Shown here piece after piece: positions 52,001 to 62,997 of a stretch of 64,000 bases of DNA; within the stretch, counting starts at the first letter, position 1, and every line of letters starts with the position of its first letter. This stretch comes from Loxodes magnus (lineage: Eukaryota > Ciliophora > Karyorelictea > Loxodida > Loxodidae): contig CAMPDV010000206.1 in assembly GCA_946699065.1 (NCBI GenBank), positions 372,001-436,000 on the forward strand, read 5' to 3'. Both the position numbers and the translations under genes were made by a program. The notes beneath the pieces were generated by a model that worked only from the letters and a program-made list of their open reading frames with translations, was not told the origin of the DNA and made no database searches.

Positions 52001-52345
52001 CATATTTATTTTTGTTAATAGAATATATTTAAACATTATCAAGCAATTTTTGTTTTTTACAGAACTAGAAAAATGTCATTTAATTTTCCATTCATAAGTT
52101 TAAAATTTTTTCTATTAGATATCTATATACGAAATACAATTAAAATTTTAAATTAGAATATTTAAATATAAAAGCAAATTAAAAGTAATTTATAGAAAGG
52201 CAGTCAGTTTTCTACATAATTTGGGATTTTTTAGAAGATGAAACTATAATCAAGACCTGATAGGATTATTAGACGGAAAATTTACTGAAAAAACCGCAAT
52301 AGGAAATTCTTGAAGCAAAGTAGATAGAGAATGTATAAGAACTTA

Positions 52346-54911
52346 AAAGCTTTTATCTTTAGCTTCTGTAGCAATCTGAAAGCCAGAGAGAAAAAGGCTG
52401 AAATATTTCAAGAATCCCGAGCATTTAATATTCTTAAAATAAAAAACATATCTTACATTTTGTTCTATATCTTTTAATAAGTAATTACCAGAAATTTGTT
52501 TAACATATCTAGATTACTTAGAACTTTTAGTTAATCTTTAATCTATTGCTAAATTTTTGTTTTCTAAATTGAAAAAAATTTTAATTTAACTTAAAGCATT
52601 AAGCCTAATTAAATATAATGTAATAACTCAAATTCCGTTATGATTTTAATAGAGTATAAATTAGATAAATTTAAAGAAAGTAACAGTTATAAATTATAGA
52701 TAAATGAGGATTATAAATCAATTTAAAACTTTGATCAATTTTAAGATTAACAAGTATATTACTATACTAAATAATAAAAAATTAAATAATCTCAATATTA
52801 AAAAAAATTATCGTAGTACTAATTTTTATTTGAATAGCATAATGATCTCTATTTATTTTAAAATATATCACATTAAATTTTACTTTTTACAACATAAAAT
52901 TTCCATTTATTTATGTCGAAACATTTTTTATCTTCATTTACTATTGGAATAACGATGAGCAATAGAGAAAGTTTTAGGATTTTTAGTTTATTATTATTAA
53001 TTTTTTTAGATATACTTATTTACAAATCCATGAAATATAAATTTGCATTATGATCTTTAAGATAAAGAATGATTAGTCAATATCTTAAATTTAATTTAAT
53101 TTATAATAATATAATTATTTATCTATTTTCAATAGTTTTTATGATTTAAATATAAAATAAATTACTTATCCAATATTTTTTTAGCAAAATTAATATATAA
53201 TCTAAATTATAAGAAAATATTGCAAAAAATAATCAATTTTTGTCTAGAATATAGAAATGAATGATTAAGCCAGACAAGTTAAAATATTACTTACAGTACT
53301 AAAAAGGAATCCTAAAATTAAAACTTAGGATTATTTTGGCATTAATTAAAAATAACCTAAAATAATTTTGCTCTTTAAAAATAAAGTTCAACAGAAGTGA
53401 AATAATTGGCATTAAAATATTGATTAAGATAAATTATAAATGGAAAAAGTAAATGAAAAATAAAAAGTATATTTTTTTAATTATTTATCATGCCAAGAAA
53501 TATCTCATTATTCATCAATAGTGAAAATTCAAGTTTAAAAATTATTATAATAATTATTTTTTTATACTAATCTATAAAAATAATTTACTTTATAACTATC
53601 AATCAATTTTATAACATTTACCTTAAATAATCATTTTATTCTCCTAAATTAGTTCCAAATTTTTTTAATACCTTTCAAGAGTTGCTATAATTAATAATTC
53701 TATTAATTAGAATAAATATAATTATAAATATAACATAGCCAGTAAAAGTGTTTAGCAATAAAAATTATTCTAAACATAAAATCTTTCAAAAGCTTTATTT
53801 TTATCTTTATGCTAATTTTTTAAATATAAAGTTATTAAACCATATTTTATTTACTTTTTATAATATAATGTAAATATTTATTTTATAAATTAAATTAAAG
53901 CTATTTATTTTAAAATATTTATCAAATCTTTCTTTTCTTTAGTTTAATTTTAAGTTGCATGATTATCTATATTTTACTTTGATTCTATATGCAAAATTTT
54001 TATGATGTTATTTGACTAATATTTTTATCTTGTTTATTAAAACATTTTGGAAATGAAAAAATAATTTATTTCCTAATTTTTTAAAAGTTTTTTTATCAAT
54101 TTACAATATTAAATTGATTTAACAATGTTATGCTATTTCTTATTATGCATCTAATTTTTGTTGAATATTATAAACTATTTTTTTATAAACCATTTATGCA
54201 GTATGATAAACACCTTTATTAAAATTCAATAATAAACTATATCCCATAAAACCTTATCTTTCAAATTTATAAATCTACCGATCTTTAATAATTAATAAAT
54301 GGAAATAGCTTACTTACTATCTACATGAATATATAATTTATCCATTAATTTCGCTTTTTTTATTTTTCTGTTGTTTATTATCTTTAATCTTTTAAAATAA
54401 TTTTAAACCTGTCGAATTTTATAGCTTAACAAATCCTATTATCTTTAGAAAAATTTAAACATTTTTCCTTTTAAATCTTAAATTAGATTTGTATTTAGAA
54501 ATATTTTTACTAATTTGCTTACTAATAACAAGTTTTTTATTTAAAAACAATAATTTTATAGCTAAAGAGAATTTAAATTTCTTTATAATTTTAATATTTT
54601 TTTATTTCATTTAATTCTTTCTATGCTCATTATAAATATGATAACAGAGGTAGAAAAGGAATTAACATTATCTCATTAATCTGGTTATAATAAAAATTAC
54701 TAAAAACATTAAATTTTACTTTTATATCCCCATTTTCCATTTTCCGTTTTCCATTTTCATTGTAATTAAATTAAATTTATAAATTTAATTATATTTTTCA
54801 CCTAAATATCATTTAGAAAATAGCTTTTAACTTCTAAATATCTTAATTTATATTATTGTTTGTATATTTAGTTTAATATATCTTCATTGTTTTTTAATTA
54901 ATTTTAACTTG
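52346..54911. other. A+T-rich stretch, no gene recognised
   Basis: No protein motif. A short (ATTTTCC)-type repeat lies at 54,731-54,759. Immediately 3' (54,780-54,910) is sequence similar to the flank of LINE B at 12.81-12.86 kb. Confidence 0.4.
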
Positions 54912-55490
54912 TAGAGTATATGAACATCTCTAAATGTTAGAATTGCTTCTTTCTAACAAAGACATTTTAAAATCTATAAAAAACACAGCTCATCAATCTC
55001 TCTTCTTTAGTTTATTTGACTTGATTTTAACTCTTCCAATATCTTCTAATGAATTCAAGAATTAAATTCTAAAAGATAGAAACTTTCTATTAATTTTTTT
55101 TTCTAAAGATCAAATATTCTAATAATTTTCTAGGGAATTGATTGATATATATCTTATAATAAAGTATTAATCTTGAACATCATGATTCCAAACCTTCTAT
55201 TAAAATCATTTCCTTAAGAGTTCATAATACATATATATAATATCATGTTTCATGTTAGTCATATTCTCCACATTTACATTTTGGAATGTCGATAGAGAAA
55301 TGGAGATCTTATAAATACTTCGGAAGATTGTAAGATTAGGCTCTCATTATATGCTATTAATTTCTCTTATGTAGTGTTTATAGAAATTTGAATATGTTAA
55401 TTCTTGATAGTAAGTCAAATTATGAAAATTATAAAGCAAAAATATTAGCTGTACTCATTCTGTTAATTCTTTAAATTGAATCTCTTCAAA
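54912..55490 (-). mobile_element. LINE copy F, 3' end on minus strand
   Basis: Matches the last 600 bp of LINE B in reverse complement, including the finger PKCKCGEYD near 55,270, the region RRFGIMM, the 3' hairpin core (54,923-54,964) and the tail. Similarity continues past the tail into flanking DNA (TTAAACTAAATATACAA), so B and F are copies of one duplicated segment rather than independent insertions. Confidence 0.7.
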
Positions 55491-55888
55491 CTTCAAATAT
55501 ATTCGTTTACTCAACCTTAAAATCAGAAATTCTAAATCTAAAAAATCTAAATAAAAATGAATACAGATTTAAACTATTTTAAATTTAAGATGCTTACATT
55601 TAAGATCATTTCTTTTTAAAGTTTTTATGAATTATTAAAAACTTATTGAGCAAATAATAGAGTTTAACATTAAGAATCTTTATAATTTTTCGCTCTTAGT
55701 TGAAATAATTGAAGTATTTTACAAAATATTCTTAAATCAATATTTTTTTAAAATTATAAGTTCAGCTATTAGCTTCAATATTTTTATTTAACCTATATTT
55801 TTTAATTAAGAATACTCATATATCAGTAAAGAATATTAAATTAAAGAAAAAATATATCATAGTTGTGTTAAATAAATAAATAAATTTG

Positions 55889-55930
55889 ATTATAGAGCGC
55901 GTAGCACCTCGTTGGTGCGCAGCTCTTTAA
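55889..55930 (+). other. Short conserved hairpin motif, copy 1
   Basis: ATTATRGAGCGCRTAGCACC..GGTGCGCAGYTCTTT is shared with 60,671-60,711. Stems AGAGC/GCTCT and GCACC/GGTGC are separated by an asymmetric internal loop GCGTA/GCA. It is a sharp G+C-rich island in A+T-rich DNA. Function unknown. Confidence 0.7.
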
Positions 55931-57120
55931 TTAATAACTTTTTAACATAAATAATTTTTTAAACTCAAAATTTCATTGGCTTACTTCATTTTTAATATAC
56001 ATTTTCTGTTTTGTATTGCCTTTATTACCCTACATGTATTTTTCTTATAAATTAGAATATTAATCAAAAGAGCTTATAGAGGACTTTAAACTGATAATTT
56101 TTGAAGAAAAACATAATAATTTACAACTAAAAAAAAGAATGTAGCTGAAAAACATATAAAAGCACTTGAAATTCTTTAGACTAATAATGAAAATTTATTT
56201 TTTAAATAATATATTCTAAGCTATTATTCGTTAAATTTAATAATAGACTGTATAATTGCAAATCTTTAATTTTTGTCTTTATTCTTTCCTGAAAATATTT
56301 TATTAGTTTGTATTGAGAATTTTTGCATAAAATGTAAACTTCTTTTACTCTATTTCATTTGGTCTAAGCAATTATTAATGTTCATAATCTACATCATTCA
56401 TTTAAAATATTATCTCTTTTTCTATCTTTTCTTCTTCACTTTTCTTAGAAATCTTATCATCCCACTTCTCGTATTATATAACTTTCTATTACCTAACTGA
56501 TCGCAAAACTCTTTCTTTTCTTCTTCACTTTTCTTAGAATTCTTAGCCTTTTTTTTAAATATCTAGATATTATTTTTTAAACTTTCATTTCTGAAAATTT
56601 TACTTTTTTTCTTTTTAATTTTCATTATTATTTAGGAATCTTTTTTTTTATTTGTTTTTTACATTTTACAATTTTTTTTACGATTTTTTTTCTTTATTAC
56701 TATTTATTTAAATAGAAAGTTTCAATTTTTATAGTTTTTTTTAAATTTCTTTTATTTCTTTATTGTATTTTTCAGCTATTATATAATAACTGTACATAAT
56801 TAAAAAAGATTTTGTACATGTTTTTTCTTTTTCTACGATTTTTTTGCTAATTATCCTTTTTCATTTAAGAGAGATCGATCACGTTTTTTAGTTTTAATGG
56901 ATTGATTTTATATGTAAATTTTTTTTTTTTTAATTTTCTGATATTCATACTTTTTTTTTAATATTCGTTTTTAAGAGAAACTAGTTATAAAAAGATTTTT
57001 CTTTTTTTTTATTTTTTATTTTCCATTTCATTGTTAGAATTTTTTTATTCTGAGAATTTTTCAAGTTTAGTATCGTCCCACAGTTATCTTGTAGTGTAAA
57101 ACTCAATCAATAAAGGATTT
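55931..57120. other. T-rich tract
   Basis: Very long T runs on the plus strand. The frame at 56,273-56,500 is hydrophobic low complexity and not supported. CTTTTCTTCTTCACTTTTC occurs twice (near 56,428 and 56,515). Confidence 0.45.
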
Positions 57121-57164
57121 TAGTATTTCCATTTTTAGCGGCCTAAAGAATGATTGTTTTTTAA

Positions 57165-57617
57165 TCAACTATTTGTAAACATATTAAACAATTTTTCACC
57201 TCTATAAGTTTAAATTCCTTTTTTTTTAATTTATTACATCTCGAAAGTCTTCTGTTATGTAAAAATCAAAGCATAAAGTTGCCTTTACTTTTGTAATTTT
57301 GAATACATCTTTATACTTTCAATTTTCCAAAATGCATTATTAAAAAAAGAGTTCTTTGTCAATATTTCTTTAGTTTATTCCGTCCGAAAAAAGTCTTGTA
57401 GTGCAAAAAATGGGCAAAAAACAAAATTAAATTTTTCAACATTTAGAGCTTTACATGTTCTTATCCTCCTTTCTTTTAGCTCTGAAATTAAAAAAAAATT
57501 ATCAAAACCCAATTCTTCAAATTTTTTCTCAAACCAATTAAAAAAAATCATCAAAGCAAAATCCAAAATTTTTAAGCTAGGGTCAAAAAAAATAGACACA
57601 ATTTTTTTTATTCCCAT
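57165..57617 (-). CDS. Unrecognised 150-codon minus-strand ORF
   Basis: ATG 57,617 to TGA 57,165 in the ciliate code; the frame is open further upstream too. It contains FNWFEKKFEELGFDNFFLIS, LKERRIRTCKALNVEKFNF and AFWKIESIKMYSKLQKQRQL. No domain recognised. Three diverged strings like CTTGTAGTGTAAAA (57,089, 57,394 and about 57,724) suggest it overlaps an old repeat with a period near 305-330 bp, which lowers confidence that it is a gene. Confidence 0.3.
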
Positions 57618-58139
57618 TTTTTTAAAAACTCTTTTATAGTTTGAAACTTTTTCTTATAATTTTATCCCATTCTGACCTTTTTCTATCCCGATTTTCCTCA
57701 GTTTTTTCCGTCCCAGCTCCTCCCTATAATATAAAACGTTGAGCAAATTGGCTTATTTTATTTCGCAAATTTCATGCTTTTAATCGCATGAATTAAAAAT
57801 ATTCTTAATTTCTTACTATTGTAAAAAAAAGTTCTTGCAAAAAAGCATATAATGTAAATTGAAAAATAATATTGAAAATGAGACAAAAAACAAACTTTAA
57901 TAACAAAAGAACTTAAAATTAAAATAACTCCTTAAAAAATCAAAAAAATTGCATTAGAACATACTTCGAAAAAATCCAAAATCACAATTTTTTTACTTTA
58001 CTTATAATAATGATAATAAGAAGAAGAACATACTCAATTAGAATAAAAAACTTAAAAAATTAAATTCTTTAAATATAAAAAAATTAAATAGCTAAACTCC
58101 GTAAAAATCACTTGATGTATCTCTAACTGTCCTCAACAT

Positions 58140-60452
58140 TCATAATAACGTTAGCCATTGTACAATTCTAAAATTATAGCCCATAGTCACTGTATACTTT
58201 ATTCCAATCAATCTAAAATAATTATATGCTAAATTCAAACTTACATATTATTAGTTAACATTCTCTACACCATTCAATAACCTTCCAATATTCCATCTTC
58301 GGAAATTGTAATCTTTCGATTAGTTATCCCAACGAACTCCATTACTTTATACCAACCAATTATTGTCCCTCGATAATGATAAACTACCCACAGAATCTGT
58401 ATGTCCCAATAGTACACATATACATTATCCAGTTTAGGTACTCCATATTCTTATTGTCTTATCATGAGATCCAGATAAAATATATTTACTATCACCCGAG
58501 AATATTACCGATAACACAAAATAAGAATGTCCCGAAAATACTCTTATACATTATTATGTCCTAGAACTCCATAACCGAAGAGTTTCGTCACCTGATCCAG
58601 ATACTATGTAGTTAGAATCACTAGATATAGCCACAGATAATATAGATTATGTGTGACCCCTCATGATCTTACAGTTACCTGTCTTGACGTCCCATAGTCT
58701 CACCGTCTTATCAACACTTCCCGATACGATGAACTCTGAATCACTAGATATAGCCACAGCATATACAGATTCTGTGTGACCACTCATGGTCTTACAGCTA
58801 CCTGTCTTGACGTCCCATAGTCTCACCGTCTTATCTCAACTCCCAGATACGATAAACTCTGAATCACTGGATATAGCCACAGCATAAACATCATTAGTGT
58901 GACCACTCAAGGTCTTACAGGTATCTGTCTTGATATTGTAAAGTCTAAGAGTACTGTCATAACTTCCCGATACGATAAACTCTGAATCACTGGATATAGC
59001 CACAGAGAATACATAATGTGTGTGACCTCTCAAGGTCTTACAAGTACCTTCAGCTATGTTGTAGAGTCTTAAAGTGCAGTCCAGACTACCTGATACTATT
59101 AAGTTGCCATCAGAAGAGATGGACACGGAAGTAACTGAGTTTGTGTGTCCAGTGAAAACGTGAGGGTATTCAGTGATTATTTAAGATAGATTGACGTTAG
59201 AGAGGTCGCAATTAATGAACTTAGTGTTACGGAGGTTGGTTGATGTTAAGTTGGATTCGGAGAAATTGCAGGAGGTGAATGTGGTGTCGGAGAGATCTGA
59301 GTTAGTTAAGTCGATGTTTTAGAAGTTTTATTAAGTGAAATTATAGTTCATGTAGTTTAAAATAGTTAATCCGTTTGAAGCTACTTAAGATACTCCTTGT
59401 TGAGACCTACATAACTAGATTATTTAATTTAATTTTGAATGAATTAGTTAGTCAGTTACTTATGGTAATTGCAACAAAATTTATCCTTATTCAATTAATC
59501 CTGGCTTACTTAAAGGACTTTACTTCAACGTTATTATATTTACATTCTCTTGCTTTAACTGATTTAAAAACCTATTTAGTTTGTCAAACGATAAACTCGC
59601 GAAATTCTAGATTACATACTTGCTCATATTTTATTAATCTTGATTTTAAACTTAAATCTAAACTTCTGGCTATACTACAATGCTTGCTACTTAACATAAT
59701 TCATTCACTACATTGACTTGCTTGAAATAATTTTGAATTATTTACTATGCCTCATTCAAAGTTAATTGCTTACCATTAGAAGTCTAACTTAAATAGCAGA
59801 AAACTTTGAACATACTTGACTAGATAATATTTCTTAGATTTTGGATATTCATTTGCTAGTTCTAACTTCTTCTTAACTCGTCAATCTCACGCTAGATTAA
59901 ATCAAATTATTATTAACTATTCTGTCTTAGATTTTATTATTATTAACCCATACTTTAAAATGATTATTATTAAAATTCATTTGATATTTGAAGCTTAGAC
60001 AGACGCTAAAGTAAATTTTTTACTCTAATATTAGTACCAGAAATCTAGTCTGTTAAAGATTTTAATATAAACTGAACCGATAGGGCTTAGATACTCTGCA
60101 TAAGCTAAGAACAGTCCTATATAACTTCTTTTATCGTATTATGGTAATTTTATTTTTGAATCTAATATCCCTGTAACCATTGGTACTATTATTTGATCTT
60201 TACTTACTCACCAATTTACTCTTAAATATGTGGTACTTCTTACTGAACTCGAAGTTAATCAACTTATCCTTATAACTATTCAGGCTGTATATAGTAAACT
60301 TGCTGATGAAATTTGCATTTGATTTCTTAAGTAAATTAATAAACGTTTTTAAGACACTTCAAACATGAACAACATCCACAAGGTAACAATTTATATACTC
60401 GCTTGTCTTAATTGTATTGTTTTTTACAATTTGGACACTGATTGCTATCCAT
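58140..60452 (-). CDS. RING-like / pentapeptide-repeat / WD40 protein with one in-frame TGA
   Basis: 770 codons from ATG 60,452 to TGA 58,140, with one internal TGA at codon 539 (58,836-58,838). N-terminus: Cys-rich RING-like finger (C6, C9, C25, C27/28, C30, C33, C46, H49; QCPNCKKQY..LLPCGCCSCLKC). Middle: Gln-rich coiled coil. About residues 376-424: pentapeptide repeats (DLTNSDLSDTTF, CNFSESNLTSTNL). About 431 to 720: six clear WD repeats plus a degenerate seventh, enough for one propeller, each 41 residues (123 bp) with near-identical DNA between some blades. Blade 3 reads SGS-TGA-DKTVRLWD. Likely a scaffold or ubiquitin-related protein by family; target unknown. The rest of the frame is clean, so this is either a very recent pseudogene, a base error or readthrough. 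It is the best evidence for TAA/TAG = Gln. Confidence 0.85.
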
Positions 60453-60670
60453 TTATAAAGATTAAAAAAAATTAGTATATAGAAACTAATTATAATGAAA
60501 TAAAAATTGATAAAATATTTTTATTATTAAAAAATAATAAAAAATGATGACAAAATAAACTTATTTTTATTTAGCTCATAAAAAAATAAGAATAAGCATG
60601 AAATCTCTATAATTACATCCATGTAGTCTTTTAAAAATAATTTTTTTTCATAAATAATAAATAAAAATTA
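60453..60670. other. Upstream region of WD40 gene
   Basis: A+T-rich, presumably promoter and 5' UTR. No defined element except the adjacent hairpin motif. Confidence 0.35.
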
Positions 60671-60711
60671 TTATGGAGCGCATAGCACCTCAAAGGTGCG
60701 CAGTTCTTTCC
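60671..60711 (+). other. Short conserved hairpin motif, copy 2
   Basis: Same motif as 55,889-55,930. The outer stem is GGAGC/GTTCT, keeping pairing through two G-U pairs where copy 1 has A-U/G-C pairs. The inner stem and internal loop are conserved; the loop is TCAAA instead of TCGTT. Confidence 0.7.
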
Positions 60712-61264
60712 ATATCTCAAAATATGTCCTTTTCTTCAAGTAAGCCTTCAGGTAATAGAAATTGATCTCTTATTAGTTACATATCTTCATCTCCTCTATA
60801 TTATCTCCTATTCTTCTGTCTTCTATCTATCTACGCTTTGTTAGATCTTTATTATAAGCTTAATTTATTTTTTCTTACATATCTTACTAATTTTCATTTC
60901 TAATTATTTTCTTCATGATCAAGCTTTTATAAATTTATAAAAATTATCCTTTTTCTGCTCTATATTATTTTCCTATTTTCTTTTTTTCTTCATTTATAAA
61001 TATTATGCACACAGTAAAAAATAAAATATGAATCCTTCAAATTTTATATAAAGGATAGAGTAATAAAATGATAATTAATCAGATTTCTATAACTAGAAAT
61101 ATTATAAAGGTAATCATTTAGAACATTGATACTTCTAAAGATATTAAAGAGTAGAAAGATTAATCTACTTTTATTAGGATAAGTAGAGATTAAATTTTTA
61201 TAAATAGAGATAAGATAAATTTATTTAAATTACTATATAAAAAGATCAATTTGAGTTGAACTGA
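60712..61264. other. Intergenic, possible coding trace on minus strand
   Basis: A minus-strand frame at about 60,655-60,895 reads YNKDLTKRRQIEDRR and YLKAYLKKRTYFEIWKEL but crosses the hairpin motif and has no clear start. Otherwise A+T-rich. Confidence 0.25.
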
Positions 61265-62055
61265 GTGGTTATTATTGATTATCTTTTGATGTAACCTAAT
61301 TTAATTATAAGTGAACATATTCAGGGACAGTTAATTTTAATAATCTAAAATGAACTTTATAATCAAAAGGGCTTTATAAAAGATTTAGGGATTTTAAACT
61401 TTCTCAAAGTAAATTGCTTGAAAAATATTAACGGCTCATCTATTAACCGAAATATCATATTCTATACTTTTTTCTGTACAATATAAACTAAAATAATTAC
61501 AGCAACTACAAAAGCTATCACATCTGTTACTTAACAATACATTTACTTAGTTTCCTTCATTGATGATTCAACGAGTAACAGTATCATCAAGAATTATAAT
61601 TTATTTACCTAAATCAAATTATTATTGCAAGAACCTTAATACATAACTTAAAAATTAACCTTTTTCAAATATTTGAAGACATATCTAAAAAATATCAAGA
61701 ACTTCAGTTAAGACTTCTTTTAATTCAAAATATTTTTGGATCTCAGAAATGCATTAATAAAAAAAATAATCAACACATAGTCGCTAAGTAAATGAATTAG
61801 AAAACGAAAAACTAAAAGGATTCAACAAAAAAATATAGAAAAAGAACTAGTAAATCAAATCTAGATTTTATTCTTGATTCCAATTAATCTATTGAATAAA
61901 ATGAAGATATTGAAAAATAGATTGACTCTCTTAAAATAATCTGTACACAACTGTATATTTTCATTTAGTAATAGAGTGAAACTATTTCAAATTAAGACCT
62001 TAGTGAGGATGATCTCAAAACTACTTAGAATAAAATAGTAAATTTCTAAATCTGA
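61265..62055 (+). pseudogene. Possible RPB7/RPC25-like RNA polymerase subunit remnant
   Basis: One frame is open at 61,265-61,792 (TGA 61,793), with ATG at 61,289 (MQPNLIISEHIQ). It includes NELYNQKGFIKDLGILNFLK, FYTFFCTIQTKIIT and SVTQQYIYLVSFIDDSTSNS. The order resembles RPB7/RPC25 proteins (lGixxxlxxixxl, vxFxxxvFxPf, then GixvSlxFfDDixiP), though the Gly and the final IP are changed. An overlapping frame stays open to TGA 62,053 and reads FEDISKKYQELQLRLLLIQN and SNLDFILDSNQSIEQNEDIE, suggesting a frameshift near 61,700. The family link is my inference from pattern only. The next-best reading is an unknown ciliate protein. Confidence 0.35.
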
Positions 62056-62997
62056 AGATTATAGCTCTGTAATAATAAATATTAATTGGAAGTTCTTTTG
62101 CATTTAAAAAAGTTATTTTTTATATTTGATTTAAAATCTTAATTTATCTTAGTTAATCAAGTTGTCTATCCAACTTAAGTTAGAACTATTTTATCTGGTC
62201 TTTAAATATTATAACAATAAACTGAGAAGAAAAGGAAGATTTTATATCTGAATCTTTTGTTCTAACTCTCATTTACTCATTATCATTCCTTTATCACTAG
62301 AGATAAATATAACTGTAGGAATATATACTCTTTATTTTATCTCTTATCATGCGAAAATCACTATTTTAAGTAATTTCATCTAAAACCTTCAAACTTAAAG
62401 TTTTCTTATTAAGATCTTATTTTATATTAATTCACGTTGAAATTAGTATTTAATTTACAAAATTAAATAGATAACAAAATAATTAAAGTTAAAAAAACAT
62501 AAAGAGAGTATAATTAAATATAGAAATTTAAAATAAAAAGGTTCAGATATAAGAATCTAATTTACTAAATTATCTTCCTAACTCTAGTTACATAACAGTG
62601 AAGTAAATCCAGACTCTAAGAAGTGAAATTTTAGAACTTAAAATAATAAATATACAAGTAGAATGGAGTTATAAAGCACACATTAAATTTTCAGATAACA
62701 AAATAAACATAAAGAAAGTAATGATTTTATTTTTGAATATTTTCAACTACAAATAAATGATTAATTAGTAGCTAATAGAACTGGAAATGATTTTATAATT
62801 TGATAACTGAGTATCCTAAATGGTAAATATATGATATAAAGAAGCTATTTAAACTATTATTTAAAGATATGAAAGATAAATCAAAAAAATAAAAATCCAA
62901 AATAAATAAATAAGTAAATAGATAATTTAAATAATAAATTAAAAATTAAAAAATTAAAAAATAAATAAATTAATTAATTAATATACAAATAAATAAA
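62056..62997. other. A+T-rich stretch ending in A/T tetranucleotide repeats
   Basis: No gene recognised. 62,885-62,995 is mostly AAAT/TAAT-type short repeats. Confidence 0.45.

Larger units (their letters stand above)
46985..52345 (-). repeat. Segment S', inverted partner of 32,150-35,590, with insertions
   Basis: Block homology to S in reverse order. It contains a SINE-like insert (49.36-49.67 kb) and LINE E (50.51-51.99 kb), both absent from S. It also has a stretch without partner at about 48,120-49,160, where S has the RT fragment. Confidence 0.75.

Noticed and set aside
56273-56500. Membrane protein frame in the T-rich tract
   Set aside because: Hydrophobicity follows from poly-T content. 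A duplicated CTTTTCTTCTTCACTTTTC string shows it is repetitive, and there is no supporting homologue.
58836-58838. TGA read as tryptophan or another amino acid in this organism
   Set aside because: Trp is written TGG throughout the WD40 gene and LINEs, and several ORFs end sensibly at TGA. The blade position is not an invariant Trp (other blades have L, Y, V, G, H).
61520-61620. Integrase-like reading of YLVSFIDDSTSNS
   Set aside because: A single Asp pair without the spaced catalytic Asp and Glu. The surrounding pattern fits an RPB7-like fold at least as well.
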